Shown here: positions 13,602-25,565 of the stretch, piece by piece
Layout: the number at the start of each line of letters is the position of its first letter
Position numbering within the stretch: the first letter of the stretch is position 1
NCBI GenBank assembly: GCA_916613615.1
Contig: OU744721.1
Location: 70,313,060 to 70,377,059 of the forward strand
DNA length: 64,000 nt
Source: Steromphala cineraria
Taxonomy: Eukaryota > Mollusca > Gastropoda > Trochida > Trochidae
Direction: 5' to 3'
Position numbers and translations under genes: made by a program
Notes under the pieces: generated by a model
The model's database searches: none
What the model saw: the letters and a program-made list of their open reading frames with translations, nothing else
Told to the model about the DNA's origin: nothing

Positions 13602-13744
13602 AATCTCACCCAAGTGTCTTCTGATATCAAATATATCAACACGAGTTGATTAAAGTTATAAATATCCGAGGCTTGCCGAGGATATTTTTACTTTAATCAA
13701 CGAGTGTTGATATATTTGATATCAGAAGACACGAGGGTGAGATT
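13602..13744. repeat. Long hairpin with CCGAGG...CCGAGG apex
   Basis: The left arm is aatctcaccc, tgtcttctgatatcaa, atatatcaacac and so on; the right arm is its near-perfect complement ending gggtgagatt. Arms are about 60 bp with a few mismatches. The apex reads atccgaggcttgccgaggat. It directly abuts the TGACGTCA-bearing segment at 13745-14085 and is probably one end of that element. No transcript or gene is implied by the sequence. Confidence 0.85.
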
Positions 13745-14085
13745 TTATTTATCATCCAAATCAATTTTCAACAGTTATTAGCAAAAGAATGAACATATCT
13801 GAACACAAAACTGCCATTAGATTTCTTTAACAGTGAGATCATTGCATTGTGACGTCATCAGCATTATGACGTCATAGCATTGTTACGCCACGAACTTTGT
13901 GACGTCATAGTATTGTCATCTGTGTTCTAAGTGATGCCAAAGCCTTGTGATGTCATTTAACTGATGATGTAATAGGATTATGACGATTTGATTGTAGCGA
14001 TATCTACAATGTATCGCTTGTAGATATCGCTTGATCTCAGAAAAGCGATATCTACTGTGGTAGCCACTTTTGGATGATAAAATTT
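13745..14085. mobile_element. TGACGTCA-bearing element adjoining hairpin
   Basis: The segment is bracketed by tttatttatcatccaaat (left) and ttttggatgataaaat (right), an inverted pair. It contains perfect TGACGTCA at 13850, 13867 and 13900 and a variant TGATGTCA at 13948. Nested short palindromes built on agcgatatctac/gtagatatcgct lie at 13997-14060. The same architecture (TGACGTCA cluster, then small hairpins with gataa/ttatc, then gtagccac) recurs at 53020-53165. It has no coding potential. Inference: this is a non-autonomous insertion together with the hairpin 13602-13744. Its precise ends are not established because the L1 paralog is too diverged here. Confidence 0.55.
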
Positions 14086-15187
14086 GTTATGCTCCACATT
14101 AAGGAAAACTTATCTTCCATTATGGCAGTGAATGGATTTATTACATTTTGATAGGAACCACAAATGCCTGTTCATACATTTACGTGATGATTTTATATGT
14201 ACATAGTTTATGTCATTCAGGTGCAATTAATTAACAGTAAACACATTCTAGCGTACTTTAGGTGACTGAATTATTCGAATAATAATTATTGCCGACATTC
14301 AGGAATATCAGAACCCTATAGAAAAGTGATCATTTATAGATTGAGATATTAAGGTAGTTATCTCTTGAAGAACTAAATCCTAAAAAGTCGCAATAGTACC
14401 TGTTCAAACAGAAATGTCACTGTAAACCTGATATGTTAGTATCAAGATTGTAACCCAACAAATGTGCATTCGAGATGAAGAATATAACAACCCCATCAGT
14501 TCACCAAGGTGCTATCTACTTCTACTTGGCAATGTTAATTGAATCCTGTCCTCACTGATAACAGAGATAACAGCCAGTGAAGAGAGTCACGGTCAATGAA
14601 ACAGATTCGGGTCACTTGCACACGTCTCCTTGTTATTGATGCTATTCCTAACACAGCCTTTGCTTCCATCTACTTTTACAACTCGTCACATCCCTACTTT
14701 TCTCATTATTTTTTTACACAATTACATTGTGCTTGATTAATTTTGAAAATATGAACATGATAAGATTAACATGTTTACTTTTTTGCTAAACAGAAGGTCT
14801 TTAATCAATATCACATTCGTCTACAGCGTGTATAATGACAAACAGTCTTGAAAGACACAACACAAATATAACCTTCGACAGATGTGAATTTTTTTGACAA
14901 TCTTTAGTTTATGTCACTTTGTATCAATAAGAAAAAAGGACCAACATCATGAGCTTTCTACCAAAATCTCCTCTAATCTAAAAACAGTTACTGATTTAAA
15001 ACCTAAAATTTATATGATTAGGAGAGACTTTTTATACAACGTGTCATCAGAACACTGCAGATATGTAAAGTATCCTATTCACAATGAAATAAGATTGTAA
15101 ATGGCAACTCTCTTAGCCCATGGTATACAGAAATGTTGTTCTCAATAATGGGGTCTAAATCGCTACAAAAAAAACCAAAACAAATGA

Positions 15188-15342
15188 TCATTCGGTAACA
15201 TCTACAAAACAGTCGTGATCCCGAATTTCACCACGCTGCCATTCCTCCTGTAATGCCGCTTCCACTTCATGCAAGTTCTGAGGAGGAGGATTCCTTCGTT
15301 TTAAGCGGATTAAGGTCCGGACTCATTGCATGCCACGGGGAA
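15188..15342 (-). pseudogene. Tc1/mariner-like transposase relic
   Basis: On the minus strand, starting near 15342, the translation gives WHAMSPDLNPL, which matches the Tc1/mariner catalytic-region signature W-P-A-x-S-P-D-L-N-P-I-E, whose first D is a DDE/D catalytic residue. The frame then shifts by one and continues RNPPPQNLHEVEAALQEEW, the segment that normally lies some tens of residues further along in Tc1 family transposases. It then runs about 15 codons to a TGA at 15188-15190. The intervening residues (usually starting HLWD) are deleted. Nothing recognisable remains of the N-terminal paired-type DNA-binding domain or of the terminal repeats. The fragment is clearly dead. Its higher G+C and CpG content than the flanks fits a relic of foreign mobile DNA. 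Confidence 0.75.
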
Positions 15343-18300
15343 ATATGTTCGAAAAAAACCAATAGGTTTCCAAATGATTTTTCTTTGTTATCCGTTGGAT
15401 ATGATTATCGTTATATGAGAAATTGTCATTGACACTTGGTAATGTTTAAATCGACCATTGCGTTCCACTCATTTTCTCCTGAATTCGAAACAAGCAGGTA
15501 TATCACATGTGACATTTGTCTGAAATTTTTTTAGTTTTACTTAACCCGGTATATCTATAAGAAATAAAAAGAATCAATTTGTCATTTTCAATTTCAGCAA
15601 CCACATATCATTGATAAAGAACCAAATAAAGAAATTTATCTTCTTCAGTTTCACGAAATCATTTCGTTTACTTTATCTATCATACCATGATCATTGCACG
15701 AACATTTCGTCTATATGTGAGCATTGTTTTGTACATCATATTCATAATTCATCATGTTTCATAATATACAAGTGTTATTGAAACGCAAAATTCATTCGAA
15801 GTTTTGTTATTCTCATAGATACTTAAAGCTCTCTAATGCTATGGCCCTTAAACAAACTATCAGTATTTTATTAAAAAATGTAACAATGTAATGACCGATC
15901 TTTTTGCCATTGACCAACAATTATATGTAACTAAAATTCAAGAAAGATTATTGTCTTCTTAATTTTGCACTGATGCCTGACTTGGATTATATAAAATTGT
16001 CAAAAGTGTCACTCATTTGGCTATGAACATAGCTATTGCATGCATCGATATTTACATTCCGACAGGATCGATGTAGTATTTCCTGCAAATATACATTCCT
16101 GGAGATCAAAAATCATGTTTTATCTCACAATAATCATGTTTTATCTTACAATAATTGACGGCTTCATAAACTCTGAGACAAAATGACATTTGTTCTTGAA
16201 GTTATACAATATTTGCCGCCAGTTCCGAAACTTCAGAAATTTCTTTATATGTTCTAGAATATGACGAGTTCACTCTAGTTATAAAGCAAATATTTGTACT
16301 TGACAACTGCTATTTGGGTATTTTATTCCTAAATAATTATATGCATTATTTTCTCTTTATTGTTGTGTACAGTGATGACTCTTTACTGGATGAGGATGAA
16401 ATAACGTTGAAATATAATATTTTTCAAAATTATATAAGCTTTTAGTCAAAATCTTTTTCCTAGAAGTACATATACATTTACATAAAAGTTTGACAATGTA
16501 TCGAATCTTTCGTGCCCCAGTTTTGTGTAATAGAAACATATAATACTGAAATAGTGCACATTGGCATTAATTCCAGATATGATATCCTTATGTATAAAGT
16601 ATTTCATTGATGGAATGGCATTGTCGTGTACTTAAGTTTCCATTTAATAAATGAATTGTTGAATTCAAATGCAATTCGACAGGGTAAAACAAAGATGTTG
16701 TTCTCCTCTAATGACGTACAAGGTGTTTCAAAAGCAAAATACATTTGGAATGTTCAAGGATTGACAAGAAATCTAGATACGTCTTCGAGACAGATCATTT
16801 GCAGTTCAATGTATCGTTAATTGACAAGGTACTCCAAAATACTTCTACAACTTCTGAACATTTATGTAGAAAAAGCATGATAACATGTTAGATTGATTGC
16901 AAATTTGGCACTACGGCCATGACACTATCTAACTTGACCTTTCAGACCTGTTGAAATCCAATATGATGATATTGACATAAAGTGAGGGATATCATAAAAA
17001 CTAAATGTACAGGTTGAAAGTGGGTCACACACAGAAACATGTTTACAGCTCTGGTAATTTGCCATAAGTGTGGCACTAATTGGAAATTCCCTCTTTTCAT
17101 TTCCCTCGTATGTAGGATTACGTATCTCTTTTAAACTCGTCACTGGTCCAGAATTTGGAATCATAGTCAATTTGGTTTCATGTCATAAGGATGATGTTAA
17201 CGCAGCATATCAATATACAATATGTGTTATTAAATACACATTTTTATTATTTTTCATTAGATAACCCTTACACAACGTCCCTGGCATGCAATGAGTCATA
17301 AATTGTATCATTAGTACAAACAACAGAATGTTTTTTTTTCGCACATAGCTTACCTTCATGGTAGATTATTATTGTAAATAAACCACAGTTACTCACATTC
17401 ATCAATCCATTTGACATTCTATTAACCCTATCTTCAAAAAGCTGATAATCAAAAACCAAAACTAGAGAGTAATACCTATATCATAAACATTTTGTTAATA
17501 CTAGTTTCTTTGCAAAGTGAACTTTTCTATGCTTATACTGTTGATGCAGGTATTATGTTTTATTATCCTTTATAATTGTTAATGAACCTCGCAATTTGCG
17601 TAAGCTATAAGTTTTATATTCAGTATTAGAACTGGTTATTTAAGTGAAGCACCCTTAAGGTCTCAATATAAACGGCAATTGATTGTTACATTCTGGTTTT
17701 AGAATTAAGGTTATAATCAAAACAGTCTTGTCATTATTTATATTAAGCATGTGATTTATTACAACAGGTGGTGAGCAGCGACGGAGGACGGGATTTTGCA
17801 TTCAACTGCTAACAGGAACAGGAACGGAAATCTTAGTTGAATACCAATAATTGTTTAACGTTTGATTAAACAAACAATGTAGATCTGATAATACTGCGGA
17901 GTCTTTTAAATTGTTTCTATGTTCGTTCTACGTATCAAAATTATATTCTTAAGCTGAAAAAGAACATTTCAATTTGATTGACATAAATATGCATTAAGAT
18001 TAACTGAACTTTCATGTAACAAACAACGTAAGCTATTATTATTGTTCCATTTTTCAGAAAAAAATATTAAGTAATTAGATAATGGTGCTTTCATCCACAT
18101 GATTTGATAAACTAAAACATTAATCGTACCGCAAAATAAACACAAATTGTCCAATGAATAACATGTGGATCAACGTTATTGTTTGTCTAAGGACGTTTTA
18201 TTCTGCCCTTCTCAAGTGAACATAATCTATTGCAACAATAACCAGAGAGAAACATGCGAACTTTACATCTTTAGCTTTCCAACTCGATTGCTCTAAAATA

Positions 18301-18900
18301 GATATACAGGTTAGGGCTCATTATTCATATGTTTGTTTAAAGTTTAATATTAACTTCAACGTGCATTTTCAACAATATGTGAGCGTAATCCTCGCACGTC
18401 AATACCATGATACTTTTTTGCTTACTTAAGGCATATGCTGACAGCACTCACAATCAAGGCTTTCAGAATTCTATGTAAACAAAACTTGTCTTTTGGAATA
18501 GAAAACCATGAATTATGCGTAGAAAGATAAAATATTTGATTTGTTTTACAACTTTCTGTTATCCTCTTTAATGTGGGATGTGCAATACTTGCATTTATTT
18601 TTCGCCTAGGAATGTCTCTCAAAAAGAAATGACATGTTTAAATCTCTTTATCTATGTTGCTGTATACCTTACACGATTTCAGCATCATACGAAATGACAT
18701 TTCAACAATTTCAGCGCTAGACATGCTCAATAATTGCCTAATAATCGGTATATGTATATGTACTTTTTTCAAGATATTTCACCGATCGGTTGTATGTCTG
18801 TAATGTTTCTTGGTGCATAATGTAAGTCACATAGCAATTTACGGTTTAATTATCACTATGAACCAAACAGTCACATAACCAGGGAAGATAGAAGTAAGCA
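15343..18900. other. Non-coding stretch with weak exon candidates
   Basis: No gene is called. Two short plus-strand pieces look splice-bounded: 16801-16824 (catttgcag| ... gacaag|gtactc, 24 nt, FNVSLIDK, phase 0 at both ends) and a terminal piece 17768-17812 (attacaacag| then VVSSDGGRDFAFNC and a TAA), which is unusually G+C-rich for the area. An 81-codon minus-strand frame at 16925-17170 includes an NPTY string but has no supporting splice sites. Evidence is too thin for a gene model. Confidence 0.2.
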
Positions 18901-18926
18901 GGTTCTTCGAGATGATGATGCTACTG

Positions 18927-19283
18927 CATTCTCTCCCCAGAGAGGCAGATCAAGCCATTAACTGTTGATACAGACTCTGTTATATTACGCCGAGTTTGTG
19001 GGATAGAAAGGGAGATGCCAGATTGGAGGCGATCAAAATTAGTTGTGCAATCAGCGACGCTGTTCTTAAATCATCATTTTGGCTAATGAATCAAGGCAAA
19101 GGCATTGTGATATGAACCACCCTTTCCATGCGAGAAGCCTTGACATTTGAGAAAGAAATTCAAATGGATTGTGATGCATTATTTCCGCCAGGGGACATTG
19201 CCGGAACCCACGGATTTCGGCGTAATAGAACAGAGGCTGTATCAACATTTCATGACTTGATTTGCCTCTGTTGGGAGAGAATG
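18927..19283. mobile_element. Long-TIR element with 9-bp target duplication, copy 1
   Basis: The element starts cattctctcccc and ends gggagagaatg. The inverted termini extend about 60 bp, to acgccgag / cggcgtaat. The flanks carry identical 9-bp ATGCTACTG (18918-18926 and 19284-19292). It is 357 bp with no transposase. A 9-bp target duplication with long TIRs is typical of Mutator-like (MULE) elements, so a MULE-derived MITE is the best class. The same family occurs at 34001-34570 and, truncated, at 58817-59014. The interior shares gcaatcagcgacgc with the copy at 34001-34570, which lies in the opposite orientation. Confidence 0.85.
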
Positions 19284-19299
19284 ATGCTACTGCTGTTAA

Positions 19300-20100
19300 A
19301 GAGTAATATGATATGACAGAAACTACAGCTTAAACCAGCTAGAATGTGTGCACTATCACGGGACTAATGTTTACAGACAGCAAGTGATAGCACCGTTCTC
19401 TGGGAATAATGAGGATTCTCCTCTGCAGGATGACTAGTATTTCGGCTGGCAATCTTCTCAATGTGTTGTACAGGAGAAGTTGTTAAGTTGCCTCCAACAC
19501 ATTCGGAGAGCAGGGCAACACTAACATGTAAGTAGTGTTAAATTGCTTAACAACTAGCATCCGAAAAGTATATTAACCTGCTTAAGGTATCATGGAAGTG
19601 TTAAATATTTTCTTAAACTTGCAATGTACTCGTAAGTGTTTAATATTTGTTAAAACGTGCAATGTACTAGTAGTTTACGTGTTCACGAACGACAAAGAAC
19701 ACTGAAACCGCTCAATGTAAGGTTTTAGAGGCTTCCTTGACAAGTTAATGTTACCTAAGTGTTGTATGCATTGGTAGCCGTCCAACGGACGAACCAGTTG
19801 CCCGATATACGTCTTATCCGTAACTTGTTGTGTCTGTGTTGAAATTCTCGATGCCATCATTTTAAGCATCTAAAACTTCTTTGATCTGCATTATGTTGAA
19901 CAAATACACTAATATATTATGTATACCATGGACCTTATCTATGTATTCACTTATTCATGTTATGTTTCACAAACGGAAGTACAAAGTTATAGGTATCACA
20001 TGTACATACTTGCAAGGCCACGTGCTTTCATTCCATGACCTGTAGTGCTTGACACGATGATTAAAACCATTCACCGTTGATGCGTTAAGATCAAGTTGAT
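19300..20100 (+). repeat. Partial unit U0, third copy of the 25.3/38.5 kb block
   Basis: Bases from cagaaactacagctt (19318) through cactatcacgggact, gtttacagacagcaagtgat and caatcttctcaatgtgttg match 25335-25560 and 38555-38780 closely. Weaker matches continue to cacaaacggaagtac (19968), corresponding to 26033 and 39226. The 28-codon frame shared by the other two copies is broken here. After about 20100 the similarity fades. Confidence 0.75.
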
Positions 20101-21400
20101 CAACTTGAATCTTATATTATGATATTTTACTACTAGCTAAGGTAGAGTTTGTTAAAAAAATCATCTCAAGTAAACTAAAATCATTTCTCTCATCTATGTT
20201 GACTTAAGGTCACACTATACACTATTTCTAGACATAACATATAGTAAACACGTATATTCAGATATGTCACTTCCAAATGTAGAAGTCTATTATTTCTAGC
20301 TTGTACACCTAGATACCAATATAAAAAATGTAATTGATCTCGTTCATTACTATGCGCACTACACTAATCCATATTTACTAATAGCTTCGACAGCTATTGT
20401 TATGTTATGATTATTATATTCCAGTAGGAATATTACTTTTTTTTAAACAATTACCCAATTTATTTTGAAATGTGTGTATTCATATTCATCATGATCATTG
20501 CAGTTATAAAGAGACGCTTGCACTGCCAATGTTTGTTATTTTGCAGTCGACGAAGGGATTTATACTTACTTCTAAACTTCATTAAACTCTGTAGTGAGAT
20601 AATTCTGTCTACACTGCTTGATTGATATTCATGTAAACTTACAAGACTGAAAACCTAAATTGATAATAAAGAGAAACATGTTTCCATGTGAAGAGTCTTT
20701 TACTATACAAGTTTAAACTTTAAATTGCTATTCACAATTTAATCCTCCATGTAAATATATTCTGGATCGATTTTTAAGTATTGACAAACTTATTTAAAAC
20801 AGGCAATTTTCGAAAATTCATGTTGTACTTTTTGTGATAAAGTTGTGCAAGAACTACTATGTACTACATTTAGAACATGTTACGACTATGTGCCTTCGAG
20901 GCTACGTTAAGAGAGTTCATAGTTACAGATATTTGAGATGACATTAACCTTCATACCCAATGAAACAAAAAGACAATCCTTCCTTCAGTGACTTGACACA
21001 CACTGATCTTCATAAGTTGACAAACAAGTAATAATGCGACGTGATCAGTCTTGTGTTCATCAATGCTTGTCTTTGTCATTCCATATCATTGTCAAGTGCT
21101 GAAGGAAATTAACCTAATGCTGCATAAGCATGATTCGAAGGTCAAGCTGAGGTCAGTGTTGATTAATGACAAGATAATATTTTTGAAATGATTTCATTTA
21201 TGTTAACATGGGAGATAAAGGAAAGATAAATCACCTATCACAACTGTACATGTTATTTGGACAACTTTATCTATTCTGTAAACATATACATCCACATTAA
21301 TGTGAAGACATTATTTTAATCCAGTGCGACTTCCAAGATTGGTAGTATTTTTTTTAAATTTTTAATTTGTTTTGATTCATTATTTTCTTATTAAATTATC
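20100..21400. other. Non-coding stretch, no gene seen
   Basis: AT-rich sequence between the partial unit U0 and unit U1. I found no exon, RNA gene, TIR pair or strong repeat. It may be diverged remains of a unit. Confidence 0.45.
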
Positions 21401-23857
21401 TACTTTTGGAAAGTTTGATATTATTTCCGAACATACAGAACAGGAGAACTTGTAATCATAGTTTGAGCGATAGAATATAATTGTTGGCTTTTTATTCATT
21501 ATGTCAAATGTATTCACATTATGTATAACATGAACTTTATGAGCTTTATGCTACCTATTGTTAATTTATATTGGTGTCTGGAACACTTTACATTTAGTCC
21601 GCCTAGCACCGAAAATAAAGCACTAAACATAGTTGGATAAATGCTTTCACAATCACGCTTCTGCAGAAATAACCATTATGTCATTGTATTCTCTTTAACC
21701 CCATTCCTTACTTAAAGAAAATGTATTATAACGAGTTGTTGAACTATTGATAACTATATTGTTTCTTTCAATCCCTATGGGACATTATATACAGAAACAG
21801 TCAATTTTCACTGTCTCTGAATTTTGCAAAGCTTGCTGGATAAGGATACGTAAGAATATAACAGATAATGCAGGGGTAGAGTTTTGGGTAAAACTTGTTT
21901 TAAAAGTATCCAATTTTTGTTGATATTATTGTATAGAGTTATTTCCTTATTATCTTTAGTACATTCATTTACAAACAAAGCAATATACATAGCATATCAT
22001 TTACTCTAGATCTATTCCACCAGACGTTTGAAAATAAATGATTGCAATACAAACGTTGCATTGTAACGTTTAAGATCAGTAAAGTGTCTATTCTTTTGAA
22101 TTGCTTGATCAATAGCAGGGAACTATTATCTAGGTCAGCTAAGGTATGGAAGTTTGTGATACATACATATTTTACCTAAAAATGTATTTAATTGGACAAC
22201 ACAACTTCAATATCATTTATTGCTGCTTGTCTTGGGTTTTATTCTCTTTAAACAAACTTCGATGATTGTATTATGACTTTAAAGAAGTAAATAGTAATAA
22301 AAAGCTAGTTTTATAATGTGAAAAGGGACTCAATACATTATAAAATACCATTTTACCAAGATAAGTGCATTTCCCTTTCCCTTCCTAAATACTGTATCTT
22401 ATTTTATTGCTGAGGCGGCAATAGGAAAAACCTCTAATTAAACAAATTATTAACGAATTCAACGTTGCAAGAACAGAGAAGTGCTCCCCTTGAGGAGAGA
22501 TCAAATATATTTAAAATTCTGTATCATGTAGAATGTAAATATGTACCAAACTGTATTTCGATAATCTGTGGTACTGTTTGTATTCAAACAAAGGGGAACT
22601 GTGTAATCACTTTGTATCATTGTAATCACTTCACTATTCACTGACACCAAAATATTAAATCGTTCCGATTTTCATGAGTAAATACATGTTTGCAATATTT
22701 GCCAAAATAATTGCTTATTACGAAAGCAGTATAATGCCTTTAAACTTTCCTAAGTAAGGCATTTAAGGCATGTCAGTATTGTTTCGTTTTGATAACAGAG
22801 ATAATTTAAATATAAATTTGTGAACACTATTGCAGTTTTGGATTATATGAATATTTCGAATGTTTGTTATAGCAGGTTGTATCTTTATGTGCAAAGGGTA
22901 ACACAATGATCATATATGTAGAATAAATTAAATACCGCATTGACTGTTGAAAATGTGATTAAAAATATCTCAAAGTAAAAATGTATTATTTTTATCACTC
23001 CTGAAATATATTCACATGCTTAACATTCTTATCTTAATAAATCTTAATTATGCATTAAGCAAGAGAAAATAGCAGTTGGTTCACTTGTAGCGTACATGTA
23101 CTTTATGTTAAGCATCCAGCCAAACATCTTGCACAGTATTTCTGTAAATAATTTATCTAGAAAAAAAACTGCCTCCCACGCGTCACATTTTCGTTCGACA
23201 AATTGTCAATTATAATTTAGTTGCATACATGTTACTTTGCTGGTTTGTTATATTTGTCTATATTTGCCACTCTTTAATTTCTGGAATCATGTGAATTTTG
23301 AAGGAATTGATGAACAATTTGCTGAAGGAGAGGCATACATTGATGGCATAATTCGTCCATTTGTAAAACATTTTGTAAAATGTTAAATCAATTTAGGAAG
23401 CATGCATGACAAAGAACTATTTCGAGGCACGTTTTAAGGCAACATTTGCATTCTAGTTCAACCATCGAAAGGTTATTCGCTTGTTTGTTGTCAATATTTC
23501 AACCTCATCAACCATCCAATGAATAACTAAAGGGTTTGATCTCTCCAAATTCCAAACCGTTATTTACAATGAATCATTTAATTATCTTCTCCAATCGTGA
23601 TTCCATATTTGTGTTCGAATGCAGGGGAGTATGGTTATGCGGATGTTAATGATACTAAAAATGACAAAATCTTCAACTTTCATGCGAGTTGTAAAGTTGA
23701 TCATGGTGATTGTAAGCGTGATCATTTGATACATATACAACATATTGCTTTAATTAATTAAAGTTTAAAGGCTTCTTTGTAACATAGAATTTCACAACAG
23801 TCCAGTATGCAGTTAAGATTACAATAAATTTGTCAGGAATATATCATTCTTTTATTA

Positions 23858-24212
23858 CACGCCCGTGTAGGATACCGCATTTTAATATTTATACGGCAAT
23901 ATTAAACTAGTGTAATATCACAATGCAAGTATGACGTAACAGAAGTGAGCTGTTGTGACGTCACAATGTAAGCGCTTCGTCACAATGGGTGCCGAGTCGT
24001 GGAACTGTTAGTTTTAGCACATTTCCGGCAAGTTTGCGTGATTTTTAGGGCAAGTAATATACATAATACTAAACTTCCTTCCATTTAATACTATTTCTAT
24101 TAAACTCGTGAATGATTTTGTATCAAATTCGCTTTCGCTCGTTTTATACAAAATCATTAACTCGTTTAATAAAAATAGTATTAAATGGAAGGTCGTTTAG
24201 TATCCTCTATAT
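23858..24212. mobile_element. Hairpin-tipped TGACGTCA insertion (355 bp), absent from U2
   Basis: U2 reads straight through (cattcttttgttaaacactg near 37150-37170), whereas U1 has ATTA (23854-23857), 355 extra bases, then ATTA (24213-24216). The insertion opens CACGCCCGTGTAGGATAC and closes GTATCCTCTATAT, giving a short AGGATAC inverted terminus. It contains TGACGTAA (23932), TGACGTCA (23956-23963) and, next to the right end, a near-perfect hairpin 24066-24203 with arms of about 60 bp. The left arm begins atactaaac and the apex is attcgctttcgctcg. It has no open frame. I know of no named family to assign. Confidence 0.8.
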
Positions 24213-25317
24213 ATTAAACACTGTGACAGTAATGAGTCTATGAATGACGACATACACGCAAATGATAGTTGTTACCCACAGAGAGTATCCTGTTATGGAG
24301 ACGTATATTCAGATTATATAACATGATGCATTACATACATCCTGTGTAGATTAAATGTAACTGACAGGTATAATGTTAGGTGGTTATCCCAGGTCCAAAT
24401 ACAAACATAGGAAGGACACAAAGAGTCAAATTACAATGAACAAGGATTTTAAAGAGTACTCAAATATTTTGGAACCTTTTCGCGTAATGTAAACACCTTG
24501 ATTAATGGCAAATATCATCCCAGCTGTTTGTGTTCATGTAATTTTAAAACCAAAGGGTGATGATCAACATAAAATACATCACTCAATGAGTAGAAAGTTA
24601 TTGGTTGCTATTAATTAGTGTTAGTGCTCAAATTAAACGAGTTTACACATGCAATTTTTCTAGTTTTTACCTTTTTTCCAAAAGTTTCATTTAAATTTCT
24701 AAATTTCAAGGATGTGGTTGAAAGGAATTTAGAATAAGATTACTTCTCCCCCTGTTATGGGTTCTTGAAGTGAGGCACTCTCATATGGCTCTACGATATG
24801 ACAAATCTATATTTCAATGGCTTGTGACATTCATTACCTGCTATTTTCAATGGATATACAATTCCCACGTTTGTTTACTTCTTGCCCTGGTAGTGCCAAT
24901 ATGTGATTTACATCCAGCGCAAATATATCTGTCCCAAAAGGTATATCATTTTCCAGTAACAGAGATTCAATGTCTAAATTTACGAATAGAAGCGGACTTT
25001 AGAAGGCAACAATACTAATATAAACAAACTAAAACTAAAATTACCTTTATTGTTAGGCTTACATAAAAGTCATCGATTTCTTATGGAATGAATATCATCA
25101 AAAATAATAAATAACGTACCAACAAAAGTTTTTTGAGAAAGTAAATGAAAATCACTGTGGGAATGTTTTTGGGCAAGAGTGATACTGAATATTTCATTCA
25201 TCTGAATCAATTATTACATAATAAACCCACTAATCAACCCTCAAATGAAACTTGAAGATAAAAGTTAGCAGCCTTTTTAAATGTTCTTGGAGCGGATAGT
25301 ATTGGTGTTTAAGGGTA

Positions 25318-25565
25318 ATATGATATGGAATGCTACAGAAACTACAGCTTTAACTAGCTAGAATTGGTGCACTATCACGGGACTTAATGTTTACAGACAG
25401 CAAGTGATAGCACCGTTCTCCGGGAATAATGAGGATTCTTCTCTGCAGGATGTCTAGTATGTCGGTCTGCAATCTTCTCAATGTGTTGTACAGCGTAGTT
25501 AAGTTGCCGCCAACACATTCAGAGCTTCACCTGTAGCAGGGAACATCAACTGTAAATACTGTTAA
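25318..25565 (+). other. Best-conserved block of the tandem unit (three copies)
   Basis: The block at 25318-25565 is nearly identical to 38537-38785 and clearly similar to 19310-19560, more so than neighbouring DNA. It holds a 28-codon frame at 25449-25535 (reading starts MSSMSVCNLLN). U2 keeps this frame at 38670-38756 with one conservative and two silent changes, but U0 has lost it. There are no obvious splice sites or RNA fold beyond a short tatcac/gtgata stem. The conservation could reflect recent gene conversion rather than function. I do not assign a product. Confidence 0.35.

Larger units (their letters stand above)
10097..14660 (+). repeat. Left tandem-duplication unit L2 (paralog of 1-2800)
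   Basis: Second copy of the L unit, collinear with 1-2800 but longer, because it contains a TTAA-flanked MITE (10800-11138), a hairpin plus TGACGTCA segment (13602-14085) and other indels. Anchor matches are given under the L1 entry. No convincing coding exon is seen. The 65-codon minus-strand frame at 12795-12992 is not supported by the paralog. Confidence 0.7.

Noticed and set aside
16925..17170. 81-codon minus-strand frame containing an NPTY-like motif
   Set aside because: No convincing acceptor or donor around it and no counterpart in the paralogous L unit; a single short motif is not evidence.
24770..25018. 82-codon frame with hydrophobic segment
   Set aside because: The U2 copy (38025-38225) has a deletion and frameshift in the same region, so the frame is fortuitous.
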